The notes beneath the pieces were generated by a model. That model was given only the letters and a program-made list of their open reading frames with translations, was not told the origin of the DNA and did no database searches. Both the position numbers and the translations under genes were made by a program. 64,000 nucleotides of DNA, from positions 512,266 to 576,265 of the forward strand of contig NZ_JAULBC010000006.1 in assembly GCF_041060425.1 (NCBI RefSeq), written 5' to 3'. Below, piece after piece: positions 18,145 through 26,830 of the stretch. The stretch comes from Danxiaibacter flavus. Its GTDB lineage: Bacteria > Bacteroidota > Bacteroidia > Chitinophagales > Chitinophagaceae. The stretch's first letter is position 1. Each line of letters begins with the position of its first letter.

Positions 18145-19422
18145 ATGTATCACTTTAATACAAATAAAATGGAAACATTATCGCTTTCTCAAAACAATAA
18201 CGGAAAAACTGCGACATTATCACTCGCACAAAAAGCATTGGAACAGGGACAAGGTATTTTGCGCCTGGCGCCTACATGGGTGCCTCGTTCATTTTGTGTG
18301 CCAGGTCGCAGAATAAAACTTCATCCCGATGATTATTATGTATTAGGTGGACAACGGGGTGGTATTGACGAAAGATGGCTTTCTTCAACAACACCGGCAA
18401 AGAATGGCCCCTTAACTGGTGAGCATGAGGGCCTGAGCTTTGTTGTGGTTAACGACGGCGATAAAGGAGAGAAAGTATTATTGAAAGATGCAATAGACGA
18501 ATTAAAGGGAGAACTGATAGGTGACCGTATCTGGAATGAATACCAAAGCTGGCCAATGTATTCCAAGTTCTTCGATAATATGGGACCTTTGCCCCATCAC
18601 GTGCATCACAATGATGAAAAGGCTGCTTTAATAGGTCAGAAAGGAAAGCCCGAGGCTTATTATTTTCCTCCTCAGTTGAACAACCATGGTGGTGATTTTC
18701 CTTATACATTTATTGGTATTGCGCCCGGTACAACCAAAGAGCAGATCCGCGAATGCCTGGTGAACTTTACAAAAGGAGATAACAAAATAACCAACTATTC
18801 ACAGGCTTATAAATTAGAGCCGGGTACAGGTTGGGATGTACCTCCGGGATTATTGCACGCGCCGGGAAGTATGTGTACATATGAGCCACAAAAAGCTTCC
18901 GATGTGTTTGCCATGTATCAGTCATTGGTGAATGAAGCCATCATTCCTGAAGAGTTATTATGGAACGGATCACCAAAAGAAAGCGTAGGTGATTTTGATT
19001 CATTGATTGATGTGCTTGACTGGGAGCTGAATGTTGATCCCAATACAATGGAAAACAGGTTCATGGCTCCAAAACCTGTTAAGCCCGTTGAAGAAATGAA
19101 AGCAGAAGGTTATATTGAAAATTGGGTTTGCTACAAGTCTGATGCATTTAGTGCTAAAGAATTGACTGTATTCCCGGGTGAAACTGTTGTGATAAAAGAC
19201 AGCGCTGCATACGGACTTATCATGATGCAGGGGCACGGACAAATGGGTGTGTGGGATATTGAAACACCAGCACTTATTCGTTATGGCCAGTTAACCAACG
19301 ATGAATTCTTTGTAAGCGAAAAAGCAGCGAAGGATGGGGTGAAGATTGTAAACCTTTCTGCCACAGATCCTATCGTAATGCTAAAACATTTCGGCCCGAA
19401 TAATCCTGATTTGGCGAAATGA
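18145..19422 (+). CDS. cupin-fold protein related to class I mannose-6-phosphate isomerases
   Basis: A 425-residue cytoplasmic protein with two cupin-like regions. The metal-binding cluster GPLPHHVHHNDEKA (about residues 148-161) and the later PPGLLHAPGSMCTYEP (about 233-248) supply His and Glu ligands expected for a type I phosphomannose-isomerase fold. A second cupin half (about 330-415) contains ELTVFPGETVVIKDSA. It begins either at 18145 or at the ATG at 18169 (METLSLSQ), which gives 417 residues; the longer frame is listed. It sits directly before a TIM-barrel sugar isomerase and a Gfo/Idh/MocA oxidoreductase, so a keto- or aldo-sugar isomerisation is likely. Exact substrate unknown. Confidence 0.75.
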   Translation: MYHFNTNKMETLSLSQNNNGKTATLSLAQKALEQGQGILRLAPTWVPRSFCVPGRRIKLHPDDYYVLGGQRGGIDERWLSSTTPAKNGPLTGEHEGLSFVVVNDGDKGEKVLLKDAIDELKGELIGDRIWNEYQSWPMYSKFFDNMGPLPHHVHHNDEKAALIGQKGKPEAYYFPPQLNNHGGDFPYTFIGIAPGTTKEQIRECLVNFTKGDNKITNYSQAYKLEPGTGWDVPPGLLHAPGSMCTYEPQKASDVFAMYQSLVNEAIIPEELLWNGSPKESVGDFDSLIDVLDWELNVDPNTMENRFMAPKPVKPVEEMKAEGYIENWVCYKSDAFSAKELTVFPGETVVIKDSAAYGLIMMQGHGQMGVWDIETPALIRYGQLTNDEFFVSEKAAKDGVKIVNLSATDPIVMLKHFGPNNPDLAK

Positions 19423-19545
19423 GAAAATGGGTGAATGTGCAAATATGCAAATGCAAAGCACGTTGTTCTATTCGCGCATTGGCACACATGCACATTTGCA
19501 TTTTTCAAATTTGCACATTTTCAAATTTGCACATTTAAAAATTCT
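19423..19545. repeat. inverted TGCAAAT/ATTTGCA repeat array
   Basis: Units of 7 to 8 bases (GTGCAAA, TATGCAAA, TGCAAAG) start right after the stop codon. They are answered at 19481-19538 by complementary units (TTTGCAC, ATTTTCA), giving a fold-back structure. The reading frame that runs from 19435 into the isomerase is repeat-encoded. Confidence 0.6.
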
Positions 19546-19551
19546 AACGAT

Positions 19552-20610
19552 ATGCAACAAAATAACTATCCCAAACTGCATAATGCAACATGGCCCGGTA
19601 TTGTTGGTAAAGGACCTGATTCCGAGCCACCGATTCCATTTGATACATTTCTTGAACTTACTTCAAAAGCAGAAGTTAACGGAGTGAAGTTTGACGGCAT
19701 CGATATAGGATTATTAGAACCTCATTTTAAAATAGATGCATCTGATGATGACTGGAAAAGACTTGCTGATAAGTTGCAATCGCTTAACCTGAATGTTGGA
19801 AGCCTTGTGGCTCCGATATGGGGTGGTCCTGCTATGGGGTCCAAAGAAGACCGCGCAACTTTTGTAGAAATGGTGCGCAAATCATGCCAGATAGGGCAGA
19901 AACTAAAAGAACTAGGCGTAAGACATTACGGTGTGGTGCGCATTGATTCTGCATGCAAACCTGAAGACTGGTCAAAAGATCCTGTAAATAATACCCAATT
20001 GATTGCGCAGACTTTCCGCGAAGCATGTGATGTTGCTGCCGATTACGGAGAGCACCTTGCCGCAGAAGGTGAGATCTGTTGGGGCGGCATGCATAGCTGG
20101 AAGGCCATGATAGATACGCTAGAAGCAGTTGGTCGTCCTAATATCGGTTTCCAGGCAGATATGTCGCATACGCTGTTATACCTGTTGGGATATAACAGTC
20201 CGGAAGACAGGATTCTTCCTGAAAATTTTGATTGGAGCGATAAAAAAACATTGAATGACGGTTTAAGGAAATTAACCAATGCGCTTCGTCCGTGGACAAT
20301 TGATTTCCACGTCGCACAAAATGATGGAACCGTACATGGCACTGGTTCTCATGATAAAACAGGCCGTCACTGCCTGGCTACAGATCCAAATGGTAAATTA
20401 GATATTACTGAAGCTGCTGGTTTCTGGCTTCGCGATGAGAATGGTAATCTCACCAAAGCCTTCCAGCACATTTGTTGGGATGGTTGTATGTTTCCCAATG
20501 AAGTGATGCTGCAACAAAAAACATGGAACGACATCCTGGCCGCAATGATTAAAGTTCGTGAGGCACATGGATGGTATGCTGAAGAGAAGAAGCTGGCGGG
20601 AGTGGTGTGA
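19552..20610 (+). CDS. TIM-barrel sugar phosphate isomerase/epimerase family protein
   Basis: A 352-residue cytoplasmic protein of the xylose-isomerase-like TIM-barrel (AP_endonuc_2) family. Predicted metal and acid-base residues occur in AAEGEICWGG, GFQADMSHT, DFHVAQNDGTVHGTGSHDKTGRH and ENGNLTKAFQHICWDGCM. Relatives include epimerases, isomerases and 3-keto-glycoside-cleaving enzymes. The ATG at 19552 (MQQNNYPKLHNATWPG) is chosen because the 39 residues encoded upstream come from a repeat array. It is co-directional with the cupin protein and the Gfo/Idh/MocA gene. Given that DUF1080 and oxidoreductase genes follow, it could be the cleaving or isomerising step of an oxidative glycoside pathway; this is inferred. 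Confidence 0.82.
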   Translation: MQQNNYPKLHNATWPGIVGKGPDSEPPIPFDTFLELTSKAEVNGVKFDGIDIGLLEPHFKIDASDDDWKRLADKLQSLNLNVGSLVAPIWGGPAMGSKEDRATFVEMVRKSCQIGQKLKELGVRHYGVVRIDSACKPEDWSKDPVNNTQLIAQTFREACDVAADYGEHLAAEGEICWGGMHSWKAMIDTLEAVGRPNIGFQADMSHTLLYLLGYNSPEDRILPENFDWSDKKTLNDGLRKLTNALRPWTIDFHVAQNDGTVHGTGSHDKTGRHCLATDPNGKLDITEAAGFWLRDENGNLTKAFQHICWDGCMFPNEVMLQQKTWNDILAAMIKVREAHGWYAEEKKLAGVV

Positions 20611-20813
20611 GGCGTGAGGTAACAGGTATCAGGTATCAGGTATCAGGTATCAGGTATCAGGTATGAGGTATGAGGTATGAGGTGTCAGGTATCAGCTATA
20701 AGGTGTAAGGAATAAGGTGTAAAATAAAAGGTATAAGGTATAAGGTATAAGGTATAAGGTACAAGGTATAAGACCTGAAACCTGATACCTGAAGCCTGAC
20801 ACCTTCTCAAAAA
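20607..20813. repeat. long 7-base repeat array with inverted tail
   Basis: About 24 forward units in register, dominated by AGGTATC and AGGTATA variants (shifted form GTATCAG), starting on the stop codon at 20608-20610. Four reverse-complement units (CTGAAAC, CTGATAC, CTGAAGC, CTGACAC) follow at 20774-20801. The tail can pair with the forward array. The unit sequence drifts from ATCAGGT on the left to ATAAGGT on the right. Confidence 0.85.
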
Positions 20814-20821
20814 ACATTCAA

Positions 20822-21985
20822 ATGTCAAATAAAAAAGAATTACGAATAGGATTAATCGGGTGTGGTTTTATGGGAAGAACGCACTCCAACGGCTACAGAC
20901 GTGTTCCCAATTTTTTTCCGGCGTTGCAATACACACCTGTGTTGCAGGCTGTTTGCGCGCGCAATGAAGCAAAGGCTCGTGCATTTGCAGATCAATGGGG
21001 ATATGCTTCTGTTGAAACTGACTGGAAAAAATTAATTGCCCGCGATGATATCGATGCTGTGGATATATGTACGCCCAACGATACACATGCTGAAATAGCT
21101 ATTGCAGCTGCTGAAGCAGGTAAGATGGTGTTGTGCGAAAAGCCGTTGGCCCGTACGCTGGCTGAATCGCAGGAAATGGTAGATGCTGTAGAAAAGGCTG
21201 GTGTGGCGAATACCGTATGGTATAACTATCGCCGTATTCCGGCAGTTACACTGGCCAAAAAAATTATTGAATCGGGAAAGCTTGGTCAGATTTATCACTA
21301 CCGCGCAAACTTTTTGCAGGACTGGACAATCAATGCCAATCTTCCGCAAGGTGGTGAAGGCTTATGGCGCATGGACGCAAGTGTTGCGGGATCAGGCGTT
21401 ACAGGTGATCTGCTTGCCCATTGCATCGATACAGCGATGTGGTTAAACGGAAGTATCAAAGATGTATCTGCTGTAACCGAAACATTTGTGAAAGAACGCA
21501 TGCACCAGTTAACCGGTAAAGTTGAAAAAGTTGGTATTGATGATGCTTGTGTTTTCCATTGTCATTTTGAGAATGGATCACTGGGCTTGTTTGAATCAAC
21601 AAGATATGCGCGCGGACATAAGGCATTATACACTTTCGAAATCAATGGTGCCAATGCATCTATCCGTTGGGATCTGCATGATTTGAACCGCCTTGAATTT
21701 TTTGATAATTCAGATGAATCAACACTCCGTGGCTGGCGCTCCATTCATGTCACTGATGGCGAACAACCATATATGGACAAATGGTGGGTGCCTGGTCTGG
21801 GCATTGGCTATGAGCACTCGTTCATTCACCAGGTGGCTGATTTTCTGCAAAGCCTGGAAACCGGTGGTCCTTGTAAACCTACCTTTAAAGAGGCATTGGA
21901 AACTCAGAAGGTTTGCGAAGCGGTGCTTGAATCTGCAAGTTCAAAAAGCTGGAAAGACACAGGAGTGAATGTTTGCATCAAATAA
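20822..21985 (+). CDS. Gfo/Idh/MocA family NAD(P)-dependent sugar oxidoreductase
   Basis: A 387-residue enzyme. An N-terminal Rossmann domain (LRIGLIGCGFMGRTHSNGY, about residues 6-24) is followed by the family EKPLA motif (CEKPLARTLAES, about 104-115) and the C-terminal GFO_IDH_MocA_C barrel with VTGDLLAHCIDTAMWLNG, which carries the catalytic His. The N-terminus lacks a Tat signal, so it is probably cytoplasmic. Members oxidise hydroxyl groups of sugars, often at C3. Placement between a TIM-barrel enzyme and a DUF1080 lipoprotein matches known 3-keto-sugar loci. The 7-base array ends 9 bases before its ATG. Confidence 0.9.
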   Translation: MSNKKELRIGLIGCGFMGRTHSNGYRRVPNFFPALQYTPVLQAVCARNEAKARAFADQWGYASVETDWKKLIARDDIDAVDICTPNDTHAEIAIAAAEAGKMVLCEKPLARTLAESQEMVDAVEKAGVANTVWYNYRRIPAVTLAKKIIESGKLGQIYHYRANFLQDWTINANLPQGGEGLWRMDASVAGSGVTGDLLAHCIDTAMWLNGSIKDVSAVTETFVKERMHQLTGKVEKVGIDDACVFHCHFENGSLGLFESTRYARGHKALYTFEINGANASIRWDLHDLNRLEFFDNSDESTLRGWRSIHVTDGEQPYMDKWWVPGLGIGYEHSFIHQVADFLQSLETGGPCKPTFKEALETQKVCEAVLESASSKSWKDTGVNVCIK

Positions 21986-22030
21986 GATTAAGTCAATTTC
22001 AGTACTTATAACAATCAATCAAACTCAAAC

Positions 22031-22765
22031 ATGAAACACAAAAAAATATTCGTTCGTTCAGGAATAATATTGCTTGCCGGCGTGCTTTTCGGCATGCAGT
22101 CCTGCTACAGCCAAAGCAAAAAAGAAAAAGGTTTTGTAAAAATATTCGACGGTAAAACATTGAATGGTTGGGAAGCCGATACGGAATTCTGGCGCGTAGA
22201 AGACGGCGTGATCGTAGGTCAGGTTACCAAAGAAAAACCATTAAAAAACAATACTTTCCTGATTTGGAAAGGGGGGCAGCCCGGTGATTTTGAATTTGTT
22301 GCAGAATACAAGATCAGCCCGGAAGGTAACAGCGGCGTGCAATACCGTAGCGAGGCAGTTCCCGGTGTCCAGCACGGACTGAAAGGTTACCAGGCTGATA
22401 TCGATGGTAAGAATACTTACACAGGTCAGAATTATGAAGAAAGAGGTCGCGGCTTTTTGGCCATGCGCGGACAGCAGGTGGATTTGAAGAACAACGAAAA
22501 GCCAATTGTAACGGGCTCCGTTGGAAATTCAGATTCTTTAAAAGCCCTGATCAAACCCGAGTGGAATGAGATCAGAATTGTTGCGAAAGGCAACAGGCTG
22601 AAGCATTATATCAACGGCGTGTTAATGAGCGATGCGACCGATGATGATACTGTGAACAGAAAATCTTCCGGCCTTATTGGTCTGCAGGTTCACGTAATGC
22701 CAACTATGAAAGTGGAATACAGGAACATACGTATTAAGGTAGAAGATAAAACAGCTTCGAGATAG
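22031..22765 (+). CDS. DUF1080 (3-keto-disaccharide hydrolase family) lipoprotein
   Basis: A 244-residue concanavalin-like beta-sandwich protein of family DUF1080. The signal peptide has a lipobox GMQSC with Cys at about 25, so it is anchored in a periplasm-facing or surface membrane. The family start FVKIFDGKTLNGWE (about 36-49) is present. WRVEDGVIVGQ, DFEFVAEYKISPEGNSGVQYR and the tail LIGLQVH...KVEYRNIRIKV are typical. Characterised relatives cleave 3-keto-glycosides. It is the last gene of the glycoside locus: 45 bases downstream of the oxidoreductase and followed by an intrinsic terminator. Confidence 0.9.
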   Translation: MKHKKIFVRSGIILLAGVLFGMQSCYSQSKKEKGFVKIFDGKTLNGWEADTEFWRVEDGVIVGQVTKEKPLKNNTFLIWKGGQPGDFEFVAEYKISPEGNSGVQYRSEAVPGVQHGLKGYQADIDGKNTYTGQNYEERGRGFLAMRGQQVDLKNNEKPIVTGSVGNSDSLKALIKPEWNEIRIVAKGNRLKHYINGVLMSDATDDDTVNRKSSGLIGLQVHVMPTMKVEYRNIRIKVEDKTASR

Positions 22766-22936
22766 AGGCCTGGCAAGTACGGGTTACGAAGCCCACCCGC
22801 GCCGGATGCGCATTCGGACGGGTACGAAGTACCTTGATTTGGTCAGGTTTTGTTTTCGGACAGCACGATTAAATAAAAAGGTATTTCTTCTGTAACATAT
22901 CTAAAGACAGTTTTTGGAAGTCGGATTTTTTGGGTG

Positions 22937-22970
22937 AAGGGCTGATGGCGTTTGCGGTCAGCCTTTTTTT
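22937..22970 (+). terminator. intrinsic terminator of the glycoside locus
   Basis: Stem GGGCTGA / TCAGCCT with a 12-base loop, followed by a run of seven T. It lies about 170 bases past the DUF1080 stop. The GC-rich stretch at 22783-22832, with CCCACCCGCGCC-type palindromic segments, lies between. Confidence 0.7.
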
Positions 22971-23072
22971 ATTTGAGATATAGGTTAATGTCCTATCGAC
23001 GAGAGAAGTTGGTTAACCACAATCAAGAGTAGCATGACAGATCTTTTCATTAAGATCAGGTTGTCTCCAATT

Positions 23073-23203
23073 CATTGCCGTCTGCTTTAGCTGACGGACA
23101 TTGGTTGATCTTTTAAACAGGGCTTTAGTCCCCAAAATGGATAGTGTGGCTAAAGCCATCTTCAGTTAATTTCGTTTTCCGTCAGCTGAAGCAGACGGCA
23201 ATG
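23073..23203. repeat. 131-bp nested palindromic element
   Basis: The 26-base outer arms CATTGCCGTCTGCTTTAGCT.. (23073-23098) and ..AGCTGAAGCAGACGGCAATG (23178-23203) are complementary at 25 of 26 positions. Inside lies a second pair, GGCTTTAG and CTAAAGCC. It could fold as a branched RNA or DNA structure and resembles the interspersed palindromes of other Bacteroidota. Confidence 0.75.
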
Positions 23204-23782
23204 AAAAAAACAGCCTCCATGTCATTGGCAAAAGGCTGTTCAATTTTGGCCTGCTTTTAATTGAGTTTAATTTCCTACGGGAAAAATGGAAACATTCTTC
23301 TGGCGACTTCGCAGGTGATATTATAAGTAATTTTAATTGATGGAAAAGTCAAACCTGGAGCGAATTTTTTCCTCTGGCTACACAGACTCAAGGAAAACCG
23401 GAAGTTAATTTGATGAATCTAACGTAGCCTCATTTATGCACACTTTCCTCACAAAAATTATCTGAATTGAGAAACCAAGGCCCACTTAACATCTCCAATC
23501 GATTGCCCATAGGGCATCAAGCTCAGTAGCTTACAGAATTACGAAGCTTTATTGTCCGTAGGATATATACAATCATAGGAAGATCGGTACGTTCCCCTTT
23601 CTTTTTGATGGCTTTCGAAATTCGGGTAGAAATTAAATCAACGCGGTCGCATTTATGCATGCATTTTAAAACTATGCAGAGGGAATCCCGTTAATTATTC
23701 GATCGCTGGCTGCGTATAGCAGACTGATTGATGATCATGTAAAAATATTTTTTTGTCCGTCGGACATTTCTTCGGGCAGAAA
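23204..23782. other. gene-free spacer upstream of the ebo cluster
   Basis: No coding region is supported. A short palindrome TGTCCGTCGGACA lies at about 23754-23766, and a TTGTCCGTAGGATAT phrase near 23550 resembles the CTCCGTAGGA element at 35030. TATATTTA at about 23831 is one base off the -7 consensus and could drive eboA. Confidence 0.35.
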
Positions 23783-23817
23783 AGCTGTTAGCCGATAGCT
23801 AAAAGCTGACAGCTATA
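23783..23817. repeat. 7-base repeat array (AGCTNNN type)
   Basis: Units AGCTGTT, AGCCGAT, AGCTAAA, AGCTGAC, AGCTATA in exact register. Same family as 1274-1315. Confidence 0.65.
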
Positions 23818-23887
23818 CGCCCAAATTCCCTATATTTACCATCTGCTTTTTAAGCGTATTTTAAAACTGATAACTCTAACGACTGGC

Positions 23888-24772
23888 ATGTTTAATTATT
23901 CATGGGAGCAATTGACAAAAACAATTGCGGAAGTTGTATCGCAGAATGTTAGTGGTGAAATATGGAACTGGCTCCATGAAAACACTAACCAGGCAAACAC
24001 AGGCAGGTTCAACAGAACTTTTGCAGCAATACCCTCCAAAACAGGTAAGGCATCTGTTTCTATTACCAATGATCAGCAAAAACAAATAGCATCTCTGTTA
24101 CCGGGCTTTACGATCGAAGGATGGCCGGTTGACCGCCTTTGCCGCGTTTGGCTGCTCATGCAATTGGACGCTACCGACCAGCAAAAATATTTCCGCAGTA
24201 TTGAAAATCTTTTTTTGACAGCTGATGTCAACGAGCAGGAAGCGCTTTATGCAAGTCTTCCGGTGCTTGCTTATCCCGAACTTTGGGCAAAGCGCTGCGC
24301 AGAAGGTATTCGCAGCAATATCGGAACGGTATTGCAGACCATCATTTGCGACAATCCATATCCGTCAGTTTACCTCGATGATAAGGCCTGGAATCAGCTT
24401 GTGCTAAAAGCTTTTTTCACAGAAAAACCAGTTCATCGCATCATTGGATTGGATAAGCGCAACAATAAAGAACTTGCCGATACACTAGTTGATTACGCGC
24501 ACGAACGCTGGGCCGCAGGAAGAGCCATAAATCCGCAATTGTGGAGAGGCGTGGGACGTTTTATAAACGAAAATAATTTTGACGATATAAAAAGGGTATT
24601 CGATTCAACGGATAAAATAGAACAAGCGGCAGCAGCCCTGGCATGTAACGACGCGAATTATACCCCCGCAAAAGAACTGCTTCAATCGCATTCCCGCCTT
24701 GCGGACGAAATTAAAAATGACAGGCTAACATGGTGGATTCTTGGAGAAAGATACATGACAGTGTTAGCATAA
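23888..24772 (+). CDS. eboA: EboA domain protein
   Basis: A 294-residue soluble, largely alpha-helical protein matching the EboA family, whose biochemical role is unknown. Recognisable family stretches are GWPVDRLCRVWLLMQLD (about residues 78-94), YASLPVLAYPELWAKRCAEG (about 119-138), ICDNPYPSVYLDDKAWNQLV (about 151-170) and DYAHERWAAGRAINPQLWRG. It opens a six-gene set in the canonical order A-B-C-D-E-F, 40 bases ahead of eboB. In cyanobacteria the ebo genes are needed to move a scytonemin precursor to the periplasm; in pseudomonads the related edb cluster repels nematodes. The product in Bacteroidota is not known. Confidence 0.9.
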   Translation: MFNYSWEQLTKTIAEVVSQNVSGEIWNWLHENTNQANTGRFNRTFAAIPSKTGKASVSITNDQQKQIASLLPGFTIEGWPVDRLCRVWLLMQLDATDQQKYFRSIENLFLTADVNEQEALYASLPVLAYPELWAKRCAEGIRSNIGTVLQTIICDNPYPSVYLDDKAWNQLVLKAFFTEKPVHRIIGLDKRNNKELADTLVDYAHERWAAGRAINPQLWRGVGRFINENNFDDIKRVFDSTDKIEQAAAALACNDANYTPAKELLQSHSRLADEIKNDRLTWWILGERYMTVLA

Positions 24773-24812
24773 AAATAAGGCTTCAATCATTTTATCAAAT
24801 ACTACTTAGATT

Positions 24813-25799
24813 ATGTGTTGCAGTAACAACCTGACAGAAAAAGACCTGCTTCCCGGTAAACAGGATACTTCTTACCTGGAACGTATTAAAGGCATGCGTT
24901 TTTTTGATCCGCATATTCACATGACTTCGCGTACAACCGATGATTACCAGGCAATGGCTGATGCCGGTATCGTCGCAATTATAGAGCCTGCTTTCTGGTT
25001 GGGGCAGCCTCGTACCGGCGTTGATACTTTCAGGGATTATTACAGCAGCCTTGTCGGCTGGGAGCGTTTCCGGTCTTCCCAGTTCGGTATCAAACACTAC
25101 TGTACTATCGGTCTTAATTCCCGCGAAGCAAACAATGAAGCATTAGCTGAGCAGGTAATGGAAATATTGCCGTTGTTTATTTATAAAGAAGGTGTAGTTG
25201 GTGTGGGTGAAATTGGTTTTGATGACCAGACGCCCGCCGAAGATAAATATTACCGTCTGCAACTGGAACTGGCGAAGGAAGCGTCCATGCCAGTGCAAAT
25301 TCACACGCCGCACCGTGATAAGAAAAAAGGTACCAGCCGAAGTATGGATATTGCACTGGAGCACAACCTTGATCCGTACACCGTTATAGTTGACCACAAT
25401 AATGAAGAAACGGTGAAAGAAGTGCTGGATCGCGGATTTTGGGCTGCATTCACCATTTATCCTTTCACCAAAATGGGTAACGAAAGAATGGTGGAGATTG
25501 TAAAACAGTACGGCACAGAACGTATCATGATCAATTCTGCTGCTGACTGGGGCATTAGCGATCCATTGGCTGTACCTAAGACGGCCGCGCTCATGAAAGA
25601 TCATGGTTTTAGCGATGAAGATATCCGCATGGTAACGTACCAGAATGCGATCACCGCCTTTGCACAAAGCGGTCAGATTAATGTTGATGATTTCACAGTA
25701 GCACAGGGTATAGATCAAAGTGAAAAATTTGAGGGTAATACTATTCTGCGCGGCGGACAACAACCTCGTGTCGATAAAAATTCAATGATCATTAAATAG
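24813..25799 (+). CDS. eboB: EboB, TatD-like metal-dependent hydrolase
   Basis: A 328-residue TIM-barrel hydrolase of the TatD/amidohydrolase superfamily. Metal ligands are visible: FFDPHIHM (His about 34 and 36), VGVGEIGFD (Glu), VQIHTPHRDK (His), VIVDHNNEE (His) and INSAADWGISD (Asp). The overall length and the PFTKMGNERM loop fit the Ebo-specific subgroup rather than housekeeping TatD nucleases. It is followed by eboC after only 8 bases, so the two are cotranscribed. The substrate is unknown; a phosphorylated or lactone-type small molecule is plausible from the fold. Confidence 0.9.
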   Translation: MCCSNNLTEKDLLPGKQDTSYLERIKGMRFFDPHIHMTSRTTDDYQAMADAGIVAIIEPAFWLGQPRTGVDTFRDYYSSLVGWERFRSSQFGIKHYCTIGLNSREANNEALAEQVMEILPLFIYKEGVVGVGEIGFDDQTPAEDKYYRLQLELAKEASMPVQIHTPHRDKKKGTSRSMDIALEHNLDPYTVIVDHNNEETVKEVLDRGFWAAFTIYPFTKMGNERMVEIVKQYGTERIMINSAADWGISDPLAVPKTAALMKDHGFSDEDIRMVTYQNAITAFAQSGQINVDDFTVAQGIDQSEKFEGNTILRGGQQPRVDKNSMIIK

Positions 25800-25807
25800 C
25801 AGAACGC

Positions 25808-26713
25808 GTGAAGAAAGTTGTCGGAATGCTCAGGCTCATGCGTTTGGCAAATATTATAACTGCCATTGCCGATATACTTGCGGGTGTTGCCATCGCAGGA
25901 TTTACGGTAAATGGTAACTGGAATATTCAGCAATTGCAACCGGTGTTGCTGTTGGTTATTTCAACTACCGGCCTTTACGGCGGCGGAGTTGTGTTCAACG
26001 ATGTTTTTGATGCAGCGCTGGACAAAGTGGAGCGGCCCGAGCGTCCAATTCCGAGTGGATTGATCAGTAAGGGTGCGGCAACTTCACTCGGGGCAATTCT
26101 TTTGCTCATTGGCATAGTGGCGGCATCGTTAGTACATCCCGGAAACTTATTTTCAGTCTCCACCATACTTGCCATCGTTACTGCGATATGTGCTTTGGTG
26201 TACGATAAATGGGGCAAGCATCAGTCTCTGTTCGGCCCGGTTAATATGGGATTGTGCCGGGGTGCGAACTTACTGCTTGGCATGAGCATCATTCCTGAAG
26301 CGATCACCGATCACTGGTACCTCGGTTTTATACCGGTTGTTTACATAGCAGCGATAACTATGATCAGCAGGGGAGAAGTGCATGGTGGAAAAAGGACAAC
26401 TTTATATGCCGCTGTCAGCTTATATCTTATTGTGATTGCTTCGATTATTGCCGTTGCTTTCACGAACGGAGCAGGATGGCAGGTTGTTCCTTTTGTATTA
26501 CTTTTCGGAATAATGATATTTCCACCTTTAAGAAAGGCGATACGTCAACCCGCAGGGCCATTGATTGGTAAAGCCGTTAAAGCAGGAGTGATCGCATTGA
26601 TCATTATGAATGCTGCGTGGGCGGCTGCATTTGGTATGATTTACCTGGCACTATTGATATTGGTATTATTGCCCGTATCAATTGGGCTTGCAAAGCTTTT
26701 TGCGGTTACTTAA
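25808..26713 (+). CDS. eboC: EboC, UbiA-family prenyltransferase
   Basis: A 301-residue integral membrane protein with eight or nine helices. The start is probably the GTG at 25808 (KKVVGMLRLMRLANIITAI matches family N-termini); the ATG at 25826 is the alternative. The first Asp-rich prenyl-diphosphate site is NDVFDAALD (about 64-72), followed by ERPERPIPSG. The second site is less canonical (YDKWGKHQSLFGPVNMGLCRG, about 137). UbiA enzymes attach isoprenoid chains to aromatic or cyclic acceptors in the membrane. Within the cluster it would join a polyprenyl chain to the product of EboD/EboE or to another carrier; this is inferred. Confidence 0.9.
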   Translation: MKKVVGMLRLMRLANIITAIADILAGVAIAGFTVNGNWNIQQLQPVLLLVISTTGLYGGGVVFNDVFDAALDKVERPERPIPSGLISKGAATSLGAILLLIGIVAASLVHPGNLFSVSTILAIVTAICALVYDKWGKHQSLFGPVNMGLCRGANLLLGMSIIPEAITDHWYLGFIPVVYIAAITMISRGEVHGGKRTTLYAAVSLYLIVIASIIAVAFTNGAGWQVVPFVLLFGIMIFPPLRKAIRQPAGPLIGKAVKAGVIALIIMNAAWAAAFGMIYLALLILVLLPVSIGLAKLFAVT

Positions 26714-26830
26714 TATTTTTTTATCATTACTAATTGTGTCGAAATAAAATGTACAATCAATTTGATATAAATACCGGTTTTGGCACATTTTCATAACGTA
26801 AAACATACAACTTATTACGTAGAACTTATT

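Noticed and set aside
19435..19551. Extension of the TIM-barrel isomerase frame
   Set aside because: It is encoded by the inverted TGCAAAT array; the natural start is at 19552.
20607..20813. CRISPR array
   Set aside because: Units are 7 bases with no spacers between them and no cas genes; it is a simple tandem array.
26780..26830. TTG start for eboD
   Set aside because: Adds 17 residues without homology; the ATG at 26831 gives a usual N-terminus.
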